Both the position numbers and the translations under genes were made by a program. A DNA stretch of 6,620 nucleotides from Patescibacteria group bacterium (GTDB lineage Bacteria > Patescibacteriota > Minisyncoccia > Phycocordibacterales > UBA2100): NCBI GenBank assembly GCA_015491135.1, contig WFWK01000065.1, positions 1 through 6,620 of the forward strand. The letters run 5' to 3'. The notes beneath the pieces are model-generated. The model ran no database searches. It was not told the DNA's origin and saw only the letters and a list, made by a program, of their open reading frames with translations. Of the stretch, positions 1 to 6,368 are shown piece by piece. The first letter of the stretch is position 1; every line of letters begins with the position of its first letter.

Positions 1-3000
1 ACAGTAAGCGAGCTGAAAAATGAACTGTCTATATCCCCTTCTGAAGATGAGATTTTGCTTTTTGTTGAAGTAGAGTTTGAAAAAGAAAGATTTGAGTTTG
101 AAGCGATAAATTCGGCAGAAGTTGAATTGTTAAATGTTAAAGTTGAGCTTGCAACTGTTAAGTTGGTATTTGCCGTTGAGTTTTCAAATGAGACTTGGGA
201 GTTTGTTATCTGCAAGTTTAAACTGTTGTATGGAGAGATTTGTGTGTTTTCAAATGCCACTTTTGCGTTTTCAATGTTAAGAGAGCTTAGGTATTTAAAC
301 TGTGTGTTTTTAAAGCTTGCCTCTCCTGCTATGATTATCGGACCCACACTAGAGATGGGGGCGTTTGTTTTGTCAGTATCTTCTTTTATGTCATCGTAGT
401 ATGAAGTGAAAACAGTTGGGTTTTGTGTTGTGCCTTCTGTAATTATTGTACCTTCAATGTTAAGTGGCGCTTGCTCATTTACTTTAACTATCACGCCTTC
501 CGGGATTGTGAGTGTTACCCCTTTGGGAACAGTTAAGCTGTTGTATATGACATAGACAGAGTTGGGCTTTAGAGTTTTGTTTTGTGTGAGAGTCTCTTGG
601 GCGATTAGATACTCTGCTGTGTTTTTCTCATTAGGGCTGAAGACCCCTTTGGCAGATTTTTCATGCTTGCTCCAGAGACCGTCTTGGTCTCTCTCGTATG
701 AGAGCGGGTATTTTTTTGAGCAGTCTGAGGTGTTTGAGATGGTGTATGAGTCTATCTGCTTGTCTTTGTACAGAAGTGTTATTTGATCGTCTTTGTAGTT
801 GAGGTTGAAGTTGGCGGTTTGGCTGAAAGCGCCTTCTTTGTTTGCAAGGGTGAAATAGCTTTGCGGGTTAACTGTTCCTGTCAGAGTAGTGGTTGAAGTT
901 TTGGTTTGAATTCTCCAGTTTGAAAGGTTTATTGAGTAGTCTGTATTGTTTTTAAGTTCTATGAAGTGAGGGAGTTGTGTGGTAAGCCAGAGGTTGCATG
1001 CCGCTATCTCATTTAGCCTAATTGGGTTTTGGTCTGGTTTGAATGTTATTGTTTTTTCAGTTGTGTTTCCGTATTGGTCTTGGGTTTTGAAGGTTAGTGT
1101 TTTTGTTTGTGTTATGTTAATTGTTGTGCTTGCCGTTTTTGGGTATTGTACTCCTTCAAAAGAGACGGGGTTGTCTGAACTCCAAGAGATGGAGTACTCT
1201 CCCGGAAAAACCAGGCAAGTACTCCCTTGTGTGTTGAGACACTCGGGCAGGTTTAGGGTAAGTGAGGGCTTAGCTGTTTTTTTCTCTATTGTGAAGATTC
1301 TCTCGGGAGAGAAAGTTTTGTCTTTCTCTGCCATGATTGAGAAAGTATTTTTTCCTTCTTTTAAAGTTACAGTTAAAGAGAAGTTTCCGGTTGTGTTTTT
1401 GACTGTTTTCCCATTTGAGATGTGAATTGTGGTGCCTTTTTGGGCTGTCCCTGTTATCTCAACGGTGTCTTTGTTGGTTTTGGAGGGGTAGTTTATGGTT
1501 GGGGTATCAACGGAAAGTCTGCCTGCGCCTGCTCCGAAGGCAAACCCGCCGGGTGAGAAAGGAGATGGTTGAGGTGTGGAAGGTTTTGGTGCGGGCTTGT
1601 CCGCACCGGACGTGTTTGGTGTGGGCTTGTCCGCACCACGCGTGCGTGGTGTGGGCTTGTCCGCATCACGCGTGCGTGGTGCGGGGGTGTCTGAAACTGG
1701 CAGCGGCTGTTTGTCTTGCTTGGGTTCAGTTTCGGTTTTTTCCGGCTTTGGGGGTTTAATCTTGGGTTGTGCGCGAGGAGATTCTTTTTTGGTTGTATCT
1801 GCTGGTTTGGGGTTTTGTTTTTTTGTTTGGTCTTGTTTTTGCTTTTTATCGTTTTGAGCTAAAGCAACAAGAGCGGAGGCTGTTTGGTTTGTGTTTTTCT
1901 GAACCAGAGTCTCGCCTAGTTGCTCTTTTTGTCTGAGAGCTTGGGCCATAAGGGATCTGGTGTGCGGATCTGCTATTTTGTACATTTCATCTGCTATATA
2001 TGCTCCTTTGAATTTTAGATATTCTTGTTTGTTTTTTGTTAGCAGATAGTCTTTTTTGGTTATGCCACTTATGAGTTTAAATGATTTTAAAAGGTTGAAG
2101 TCTTGAAAGTCTTTGATTGTTTTGGCCACTTCTTTGTATGAGAGGTTGGCGAGTTTAAGGCGTCCAGTTTTCTTTTCTTTTTCAACTTCGCGAAAGAAGA
2201 GGTCTAGCAGAGAGACACCGGAGGAGACAGCTTTGTAAGAAAGGTGGTGCCAGTATGAGGAGAGGACTTGGTTATTGTCCAAAGTAATATTATCAACGAC
2301 TAAATTTCTATCTCTATCAAAGCTAATTTTAACTGCTATAAGTTTTGCACCGATATCGTTATACATGTAATTATCATGTATTTCGTTCTTATTAAATTTT
2401 GGAAACTTATACCCCCTAAACACCGTATCCCTACTTAAAAAATTATGATTTGTATACAATGCCGTGTTTTTGAAAAGCTGTTTTAAAGAGTTTGCTTTTT
2501 TAATTTCATCAAGAGAAACATTCGGGACAAGTTCTTTGGTGAATTTTTCGTAATATGAGGGTTTGCCAAGTAATGCTGTTGGCCCGTGCGCATCATCTCT
2601 TGTATGTGGCACACTTGTTAAATCCTCAAGCAAGTGAGCTACATGACCAAGGGCTTCCATGGCTTTTGTTTTGTCTCCGTAGACATACTCATAAACCGCC
2701 CTTTTGAATGAGTGGTCATTTGCGTATTCAAAAAGTTTGGTGTCTTTGTCTGAGATAATGCTAAAAGCCACACCTTGGGTATATGGGTTTGATGCCCAAT
2801 CATATGAGTTTGGTCTTTTGCCTTTAAAGCCTTTGTTGTCTGTTGGGTCCAGAAAGTGGTTTAGGTATCTGGGGTGGCTGTCTTCGTCTTTGGCGCCTTT
2901 GAGAAAGGCTTGTTTTTGCTCGGGAGAGATTTTGACTCCGGAGAGTTTTTCATACTCTTTTAAAATGTTTAGGTGCAGATTTTTGTGAGCCGACACTTCA

Positions 3001-3074
3001 TATGCGCTGGAGAGTATTGGGGAGAAAAGAAAAATGAAAGATGTGGCAAATATTAAAATTCGCTTATTTTCCAT
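1..3074 (-). CDS. Secreted giant surface protein: Zn-phospholipase C/P1-like domain, Ig-like, lamin-tail and beta-helix regions (3' end missing)
   Basis: An open frame of 1024 codons from ATG at 3074 has no stop before the left edge. Residues 1-24 form a signal peptide, with likely cleavage after SSA. Residues about 25-298 match the zinc-dependent phospholipase C/S1-P1 nuclease fold: H30/H34, a GAKDED stretch with D63/D65, NHF with H73, and LGHVAHLLEDLTSVPHTRDD (142-161), where H147, D151 and H157 keep the family HxxxD-x5-H zinc-ligand spacing, followed by H163. A helical segment (299-405) and a Lys/Pro/Gln-rich linker (405-518) follow. Two Ig-like domains lie at about 519-598 and 600-683. 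A lamin-tail domain (684-780) shows LNEI, FIELKN and LSNW. From 845, beta-helix-like text (VPKGVTLTIPEGV, IEGTIITEG, TSYYDD) leads into a Ser/Thr/Asn-rich end. The enzyme class is supported by motifs, but substrate and role are unknown. It is probably translated together with the overlapping upstream gene. Confidence 0.85.
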   Translation of the reverse strand, partial: MENKRILIFATSFIFLFSPILSSAYEVSAHKNLHLNILKEYEKLSGVKISPEQKQAFLKGAKDEDSHPRYLNHFLDPTDNKGFKGKRPNSYDWASNPYTQGVAFSIISDKDTKLFEYANDHSFKRAVYEYVYGDKTKAMEALGHVAHLLEDLTSVPHTRDDAHGPTALLGKPSYYEKFTKELVPNVSLDEIKKANSLKQLFKNTALYTNHNFLSRDTVFRGYKFPKFNKNEIHDNYMYNDIGAKLIAVKISFDRDRNLVVDNITLDNNQVLSSYWHHLSYKAVSSGVSLLDLFFREVEKEKKTGRLKLANLSYKEVAKTIKDFQDFNLLKSFKLISGITKKDYLLTKNKQEYLKFKGAYIADEMYKIADPHTRSLMAQALRQKEQLGETLVQKNTNQTASALVALAQNDKKQKQDQTKKQNPKPADTTKKESPRAQPKIKPPKPEKTETEPKQDKQPLPVSDTPAPRTRDADKPTPRTRGADKPTPNTSGADKPAPKPSTPQPSPFSPGGFAFGAGAGRLSVDTPTINYPSKTNKDTVEITGTAQKGTTIHISNGKTVKNTTGNFSLTVTLKEGKNTFSIMAEKDKTFSPERIFTIEKKTAKPSLTLNLPECLNTQGSTCLVFPGEYSISWSSDNPVSFEGVQYPKTASTTINITQTKTLTFKTQDQYGNTTEKTITFKPDQNPIRLNEIAACNLWLTTQLPHFIELKNNTDYSINLSNWRIQTKTSTTTLTGTVNPQSYFTLANKEGAFSQTANFNLNYKDDQITLLYKDKQIDSYTISNTSDCSKKYPLSYERDQDGLWSKHEKSAKGVFSPNEKNTAEYLIAQETLTQNKTLKPNSVYVIYNSLTVPKGVTLTIPEGVIVKVNEQAPLNIEGTIITEGTTQNPTVFTSYYDDIKEDTDKTNAPISSVGPIIIAGEASFKNTQFKYLSSLNIENAKVAFENTQISPYNSLNLQITNSQVSFENSTANTNLTVASSTLTFNNSTSAEFIASNSNLSFSNSTSTKSKISSSEGDIDSSFFSSLT
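1591..1680 (-). repeat. Three tandem 30-bp units coding for a decapeptide linker repeat
   Basis: Units lie at 1591-1620, 1621-1650 and 1651-1680, and a decayed fourth begins at 1681. Read on the minus strand they encode residues about 465-494 of the surface protein, a decapeptide of the form RTRGADKPTP with variants NTSGADKPAP and RTRDADKPTP. Each unit also carries inverted repeats: ggtgcgg-gcttgt-ccgcacc is perfect at 1588-1607, and accacgc-gt-gcgtggt is perfect at 1635-1650. Because 30 bp is a multiple of three, copy-number changes keep the frame. Confidence 0.9.
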
Positions 3075-3589
3075 ATTTGATTTATTTTGTTTAATTCAAA
3101 TTTAATAATATATGGATATTTTTCACCTTCTGGATAAATATTTAGCCCCAAACTAAATGCATAAGATTCATCACGTTGCACTTTTCCATTCTCATAAGCT
3201 TGTATAAATAATTGCACTTTTTCGTATTTGTTATTAATCCAATCCTCCATCTCTTTTTTTGCTTCTTCTTGTTTCCAAGGAAGATAGTATTTGCTTGCAA
3301 GTTCCGGGTCTTTTTGTTTGAGGGCTTGAACAAAAAGTTTTAGGGTCTCCTCGGGGGTTTTGCCTCCGTATGTATCTTGTTTTAAAAGTTTTGTCTCCTC
3401 TTCTATTGATTCTTGTTTTAGTTTTTCATATTCAACAGCGTCTTGGTAGAGTTTTCTGTATTTGGCGGTGGAGTTTTGATACATTCTCTCTATTTCTTGG
3501 TCGGTTTTCCAGTTTGTGTATATTACAAAAGAGATATATGCAATAGCTGGTAATGCAAAAGCAAACAATATCAAAAAGAGTTTTTTCAT
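3053..3589 (-). CDS. Membrane-anchored protein with probable NTF2-like (DUF4878-type) domain
   Basis: A 178-residue protein. Residues 1-25 are a Lys-Lys-led hydrophobic stretch that acts as an uncleaved anchor or signal peptide; no lipobox cysteine is visible. Residues about 29-75 are charged and helical, probably coiled coil. The rest begins with KTPEETLKLFVQALKQKDPE followed by LASKYY, the opening pattern of NTF2-like/DUF4878-type domains common in CPR envelope proteins, and ends in beta-rich text with IWKISEF. No catalytic residues are evident, so binding or structural work outside the membrane is the best inference. The stop lies 22 bp inside the phospholipase-like gene, which points to one operon and coupled translation. 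The ATG at 3589 sits 6 nt after an extended -10 with no Shine-Dalgarno. The last 60 codons are more AT-rich than the rest. Confidence 0.85.
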   Translation of the reverse strand: MKKLFLILFAFALPAIAYISFVIYTNWKTDQEIERMYQNSTAKYRKLYQDAVEYEKLKQESIEEETKLLKQDTYGGKTPEETLKLFVQALKQKDPELASKYYLPWKQEEAKKEMEDWINNKYEKVQLFIQAYENGKVQRDESYAFSLGLNIYPEGEKYPYIIKFELNKINQIWKISEF

Positions 3590-3595
3590 AAAGTG

Positions 3596-3604
3596 ATTTT
3601 AGCA
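3596..3604 (-). promoter_or_regulatory. Extended -10 promoter for the 178-aa gene; likely leaderless start
   Basis: The minus strand reads TGC-TAAAAT, then CACTTT, then ATG. This is an extended -10 (TGnTANAAT) exactly 6 nt before the start codon. The -35 region is poor (TTTCTC at 17-bp spacing). The usual start point would fall on or next to the A of the ATG, and no Shine-Dalgarno is present. Confidence 0.5.
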
Positions 3605-3691
3605 AAAGTGTAACCGAAGAGAAAATTTTTGTGTGTATAACTCAATTACAAGGTCCGATCTTGTAAGTTTGAATTAAATTCTTCTATAAGA

Positions 3692-3715
3692 GATAGAAAG
3701 ATAGAAAGATAGAAA
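3692..3715. repeat. Triple tandem 8-bp repeat GATAGAAA
   Basis: Three exact copies of gatagaaa (3692-3699, 3700-3707, 3708-3715) lie in the spacer between the terminator at 3725 and the promoter at 3596. The region is otherwise AT-rich with no gene. It looks like a slippage-prone simple repeat, and a binding-site array is possible but unsupported. Confidence 0.9.
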
Positions 3716-3724
3716 TAAAAACGG

Positions 3725-3746
3725 AAAAACCCCGCCGAAGGCGGGA
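3725..3746 (-). terminator. Rho-independent terminator downstream of the ligase gene
   Basis: On the minus strand a perfect 6-bp stem CCCGCC-TTC-GGCGGG is followed by G and five T. It lies about 58 bp past the stop of the O-antigen-ligase-family gene and separates it from the downstream two-gene unit. Confidence 0.85.
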
Positions 3747-3790
3747 TTTATCCGAGGTTTTCTAAATGCTCACACTTTGGTGGCACTCAT
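3725..3790 (-). ncRNA. Candidate 66-nt short transcript between a strong promoter and terminator
   Basis: A TTGCAA-16-TATAAT promoter at 3797-3824 predicts a start near 3790, and the terminator at 3725-3746 ends transcription about 66 nt later. The predicted 5' end coincides with an ATG opening a six-codon frame, MSATKV then TGA. It may be a small RNA or a leader peptide, or simply the tail of the ligase transcript with a fortuitous promoter. No known RNA family is recognised. Confidence 0.3.
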
Positions 3791-3796
3791 GCAGGT

Positions 3797-3824
3797 ATTA
3801 TACCTACTTTCTTGCGTTTTGCAA
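3797..3824 (-). promoter_or_regulatory. Sigma70-type promoter, TTGCAA-16 nt-TATAAT
   Basis: On the minus strand the -35 TTGCAA lies at 3819-3824 and a consensus -10 TATAAT at 3797-3802, with a 16-bp spacer. It overlaps the last codons of the ligase gene. The -10 sits within the inverted repeat aggtat-t-atacct (3793-3805). The predicted start is near 3790. Confidence 0.5.
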
Positions 3825-5780
3825 GCTTGCTTTCAGCTCTTTTTCAAGAGTCTTTGCCTCTTGTAGATGTTTTTGATCTTTTTGGTAAAGTTGCAAAAGC
3901 ACTATTCCGGCTGCAATGTTGCTTTTATCAAGCTCATATGCTTTTTTTGCAAGCCCAATCGCTTTTTCAAGCTCGCCAAATTTATCAGCCAAAAGTGCGC
4001 GTTTTATCAGAAAAATTTGTCTGTTTGGGGCAAGCTCTATCATTTTGTCATACTCTTTGGCAGCTTTTTCAAGCTCGCCGAAATTCCAGTAAAGTGAAGC
4101 TAGGAAATATCTCGGACGCAATGCTCCCGGGGATTCGGCAATTTGCGCTTTCAGGGCTTGCGCGGCCTTATCTTTAAACTCTGCTTTAAGTTCGTTTGAT
4201 ATGTTTAAGTTTTTAATGGTATTTGCAACTCTTGAGAACTGCTCACGCGCCTCTTGCCTTCCCAAAAACGCGCCATTTGATCTTTGCTCAAAAAAGTATA
4301 GTGCTATTTTCGTGTGCTTTTCGGCCAAGTCCTTCCTACCGATTTTAGATGCCTGCTGGGCCAGAGAACTCTCTCTCAATGCGCTCATTAGAGCCTTGTT
4401 ATCATCGCGGTTATTCAGGGCAAAAACCGGAGGCACAAATGCAAGCAAAATGAAAATCCATGCCAGTTTGCAGAAATCTCCGGGCTTGTTTTGGTTTTCC
4501 TTCCCTTCTAACTGCTCCTTTTCTTTTGCAAGAACCCAGCCGAAAATCGCATAAACCAAAAGGGCGCTCACCAGATTGTCAAAAACTGTCAAAGAATGTA
4601 TTCCATAGGCAACAGAGAGACCAAACAAAATCCATTTTTGAGAAGGCAGAATACTCTCGCTTTTAAACAAAACAAACAAAAATGCCAAATAAACGGATAT
4701 ATAAGCCAAAAGCCCTAGTATTCCGGCGTCTGTCGCCCAACCTATAGCTAAATTATGAGGCCGGTCAAACCACATCTCCTCTGAGTACATGGCGGGGTTG
4801 TAGTATTTGTTAAATATTAAATTAAAATTCTCTTGCCCCCACCCTAGAAGAGGTCTTTCTTTTATGCCTTGCCAAGCGCTTTGCCAAGCATGAATGCGCG
4901 CGGCAACCGTTCCGCTAACCGATACTTGAGTGTATCTTTGAATTTGAGGGTTGTCAGTTAAATTAAAATTCTTTACAGTAAATCCGGAGATTATTACAAG
5001 AGTTGTCGCCATCAACCCGTAAAGAAAGATTCTGCGAGTTCTCTGCGGAAGCTCACTTTTAAAAGCGCTCCCCGCAAAGGCCACCAGCGCACCAACTACA
5101 AGCCCCAACATTGCCCCTCTTGTACCCGTGAAATACAAAATAAGCAGTTCAAATAAAACAAAAGCGCTAAGGAGCATTTTCTCTGTTTTGCTTATTCCCT
5201 CGCGCAAAAGGTATACCCCTGCCATAAAAATTGACATGACGGCAAAAATAGCAAGGTAAATTGGGTTTCCCAACGGACCGGAAATTCTTACAACCCCGGT
5301 TTGTACTTTTGCAACCTCCGGAAGTGCCATAGCTCCAGCCACTGTTGCAGACAAAAAGACTGCATACCAAAAAATTCTCCTTGAACGCTCTTGTACCATC
5401 ACAGAAGAGTAAACAACAACAAAAGCAAGTAAGTGCAAAAGCCAAAAATATCCCTCCATTCTCTCGTAATTACTCCAGAAACTGCGCATTGGATATGCAC
5501 CCAACAGATCAGCCAAACCGACAATGAAAACAAAAACGAATATCGCTATCAAAAGAGGGTTGGGTTTTGGTATGTATTTTTTAAAATTGCAAAGAAGCAG
5601 GCCAAGATAAAGAACAAATGCCGAGCCGATTGTCGCATGCAAGAAAAACGCTTTACCCGTTATGTATGGAAAATAAAGCGAGGTAGCAACAATGAGCGCC
5701 GAGAAAGGTGTTGCCCAAAGTAAAAGTTTAATTATAAAAGAGAGGGTTGTTTCTATGTCTTTATTGTTTAATCCAAACAT
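3804..5780 (-). CDS. O-antigen ligase/polymerase (Wzy_C) family membrane protein with C-terminal TPRs
   Basis: A 658-residue protein. Residues 1-450 are dominated by about a dozen hydrophobic membrane segments. Family signatures are TGTRGA (218-223), the periplasmic-loop motif ARIHAWQSAW with R295/H297, LLGWGQENF (311-319) and RPHN (340-343), with Arg and His in the positions used by WaaL/Wzy-type glycan transferases. After a last segment near 437-454, residues about 460-650 are helical, with at least two clear TPR units (about 555-588 and 589-622). Such proteins transfer or polymerise undecaprenyl-linked glycans at the outer membrane face; TPR-tailed forms may modify proteins. Whether it is a ligase, polymerase or protein O-glycosyltransferase cannot be told. 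The start at 5780 follows an extended -10 by 6 nt with no Shine-Dalgarno. A terminator follows the TAG stop. Confidence 0.9.
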   Translation of the reverse strand: MFGLNNKDIETTLSFIIKLLLWATPFSALIVATSLYFPYITGKAFFLHATIGSAFVLYLGLLLCNFKKYIPKPNPLLIAIFVFVFIVGLADLLGAYPMRSFWSNYERMEGYFWLLHLLAFVVVYSSVMVQERSRRIFWYAVFLSATVAGAMALPEVAKVQTGVVRISGPLGNPIYLAIFAVMSIFMAGVYLLREGISKTEKMLLSAFVLFELLILYFTGTRGAMLGLVVGALVAFAGSAFKSELPQRTRRIFLYGLMATTLVIISGFTVKNFNLTDNPQIQRYTQVSVSGTVAARIHAWQSAWQGIKERPLLGWGQENFNLIFNKYYNPAMYSEEMWFDRPHNLAIGWATDAGILGLLAYISVYLAFLFVLFKSESILPSQKWILFGLSVAYGIHSLTVFDNLVSALLVYAIFGWVLAKEKEQLEGKENQNKPGDFCKLAWIFILLAFVPPVFALNNRDDNKALMSALRESSLAQQASKIGRKDLAEKHTKIALYFFEQRSNGAFLGRQEAREQFSRVANTIKNLNISNELKAEFKDKAAQALKAQIAESPGALRPRYFLASLYWNFGELEKAAKEYDKMIELAPNRQIFLIKRALLADKFGELEKAIGLAKKAYELDKSNIAAGIVLLQLYQKDQKHLQEAKTLEKELKASLQNARK

Positions 5781-5786
5781 GCAAAG

Positions 5787-5815
5787 AGTATAGCAAATTA
5801 GAGTATAAATTGAAA
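5787..5815 (-). promoter_or_regulatory. Extended -10 promoter of the ligase gene; likely leaderless
   Basis: The minus strand reads TGC-TATACT (5787-5795), then CTTTGC, then ATG at 5780. A weak -35 TTTCAA lies at 5810-5815 with 17-bp spacing. A second TATACT at 5802-5807 is also possible. The 6-nt gap to ATG puts the likely transcript start on the start codon. Confidence 0.55.
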
Positions 5816-5852
5816 TGAAAAGGGATTGGGCTTAAAACATTCCCGAAATCCA

Positions 5853-5877
5853 CCCCGCCGCGCTTCGCGCGGCGGGG
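5853..5877. repeat. Perfect GC palindromic hairpin between divergent genes (REP-like)
   Basis: An 11-bp perfect stem, ccccgccgcgc and gcgcggcgggg, with loop ttc. No T-run follows on either strand, so it is not a standard terminator. It sits between the divergent promoters of the ligase and toxin genes. A copy differing at three of 25 positions lies at 6487-6511, which fits a dispersed palindromic repeat. Confidence 0.85.
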
Positions 5878-5907
5878 TTGTTGTAAAAGCAAAAAATAAC
5901 AAAACCA

Positions 5908-5916
5908 TGCTACAAT
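5908..5916 (+). promoter_or_regulatory. Extended -10 promoter of the MazF-like gene
   Basis: TGC-TACAAT lies 8 nt before the ATG at 5925. No good -35 is seen at 16-18 bp. The position supports 5925 rather than the in-frame ATG at 5907, which overlaps the -10 itself, or the one at 5826, which would translate through the palindrome. Confidence 0.45.
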
Positions 5917-5924
5917 GCAAACCG

Positions 5925-6335
5925 ATGCAAAATGAAAAAGGTATAAAAGATTTTGATGGTTGGAATACCAGAAAGAAAGATATTAACCAAAAGGCAAAAC
6001 CAAAAAACACAAAACGTGGTGAAGTGTGGTGGTGTGAGATTGGTGTAAACATTGACCGTGAACAAGATGGCGGAAAAACATTTGAGCGCCCGGTGCTAGT
6101 TTTGTATCGTATCAATTACTTCTTGGTGCTTATTGCTCCACTGACCTCGCAAGTTAAAAATCCTGAATCTCGTTTTTATCATAAACTTAAAACAGCAAAA
6201 GTGAAGTCAACTGTTTTAATTTCTCAAATTCGTGTTATCAGCACAAAACGACTCAGACGCCAAATTGAAAAAATTAACAACGACGAATTTAAAGAAATTA
6301 TTGAAAAAATCTCTAGTTTTTATAACTTCAAATAA
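5925..6335 (+). CDS. MazF/PemK-family toxin (endoribonuclease), no adjacent antitoxin
   Basis: 136 residues from the chosen ATG at 5925. Residues 31-110 match the MazF/PemK (COG2337) pattern: RGEVWWCEIG (31-40), VNIDREQDGG (41-50), ERPVLVL (54-60), APLTSQ (71-76) and SQIRVISTKRL (100-110). R56 and T74 fall where the catalytic Arg and Thr of MazF lie, so the core looks intact. These toxins cut mRNA at short sequences and are held inactive by a small antitoxin. A 30-residue charged leader (KDFDGWNTRKKDIN) precedes the core; such leaders occur in CPR members of the family. The upstream gene is divergent and no antitoxin-sized frame adjoins, so it may be an orphan, may pair with a distant antitoxin, or may use RNA control. 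Longer starts at 5907 and 5826 are in frame but less likely. Confidence 0.85.
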   Translation: MQNEKGIKDFDGWNTRKKDINQKAKPKNTKRGEVWWCEIGVNIDREQDGGKTFERPVLVLYRINYFLVLIAPLTSQVKNPESRFYHKLKTAKVKSTVLISQIRVISTKRLRRQIEKINNDEFKEIIEKISSFYNFK

Positions 6336-6368
6336 AAAGCCCCGGCCCCGCCTTACGGCGGGGCCGGG
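6334..6368 (-). terminator. Strong Rho-independent terminator overlapping the toxin stop codon
   Basis: A perfect 12-bp stem, cccggccccgcc (6341-6352) and ggcggggccggg (6357-6368) with a four-base loop, is followed on the minus strand by GC and five T. The T-run covers the TAA of the plus-strand toxin gene. On the plus strand no T-run follows the stem, so any stop of toxin transcription here would rely on the stem alone. Confidence 0.8.

Noticed and set aside
1591..1680. Three regular 30-bp repeats considered as a CRISPR array
   Set aside because: Units are directly adjacent with no spacers, lie inside a continuous reading frame and encode a peptide repeat.
979..1857. Overlapping plus-strand open frames of 93-148 codons
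   Set aside because: They are antisense to the continuous giant minus-strand gene; their translations are Val/Phe/Cys/Trp-rich low-complexity text without domain pattern.
2361..2381. Inverted repeat atacatg-7 nt-catgtat
   Set aside because: It lies within the coding sequence of the phospholipase-like domain in AT-rich DNA, with no second copy; probably chance.
5167..5445. Minus-strand 92-codon frame with Cys-rich translation
   Set aside because: It is an out-of-frame shadow inside the membrane protein gene and shows no motif.
5853..5877. GC hairpin considered as a terminator
   Set aside because: Neither strand has a T-run after the stem, and both flanking genes start, not end, beside it.
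5826..5924. Upstream in-frame starts of the toxin gene (ATG at 5826 or 5907)
   Set aside because: The longer form reads through the perfect palindrome and gives basic low-complexity residues; 5907 overlaps the likely -10. The known family core and promoter spacing favour 5925.
5798..6115. Minus-strand 105-codon frame opposite the toxin
   Set aside because: It is antisense to a well-matched MazF/PemK gene, crosses the palindrome and has no recognisable motif, so it is not an antitoxin.
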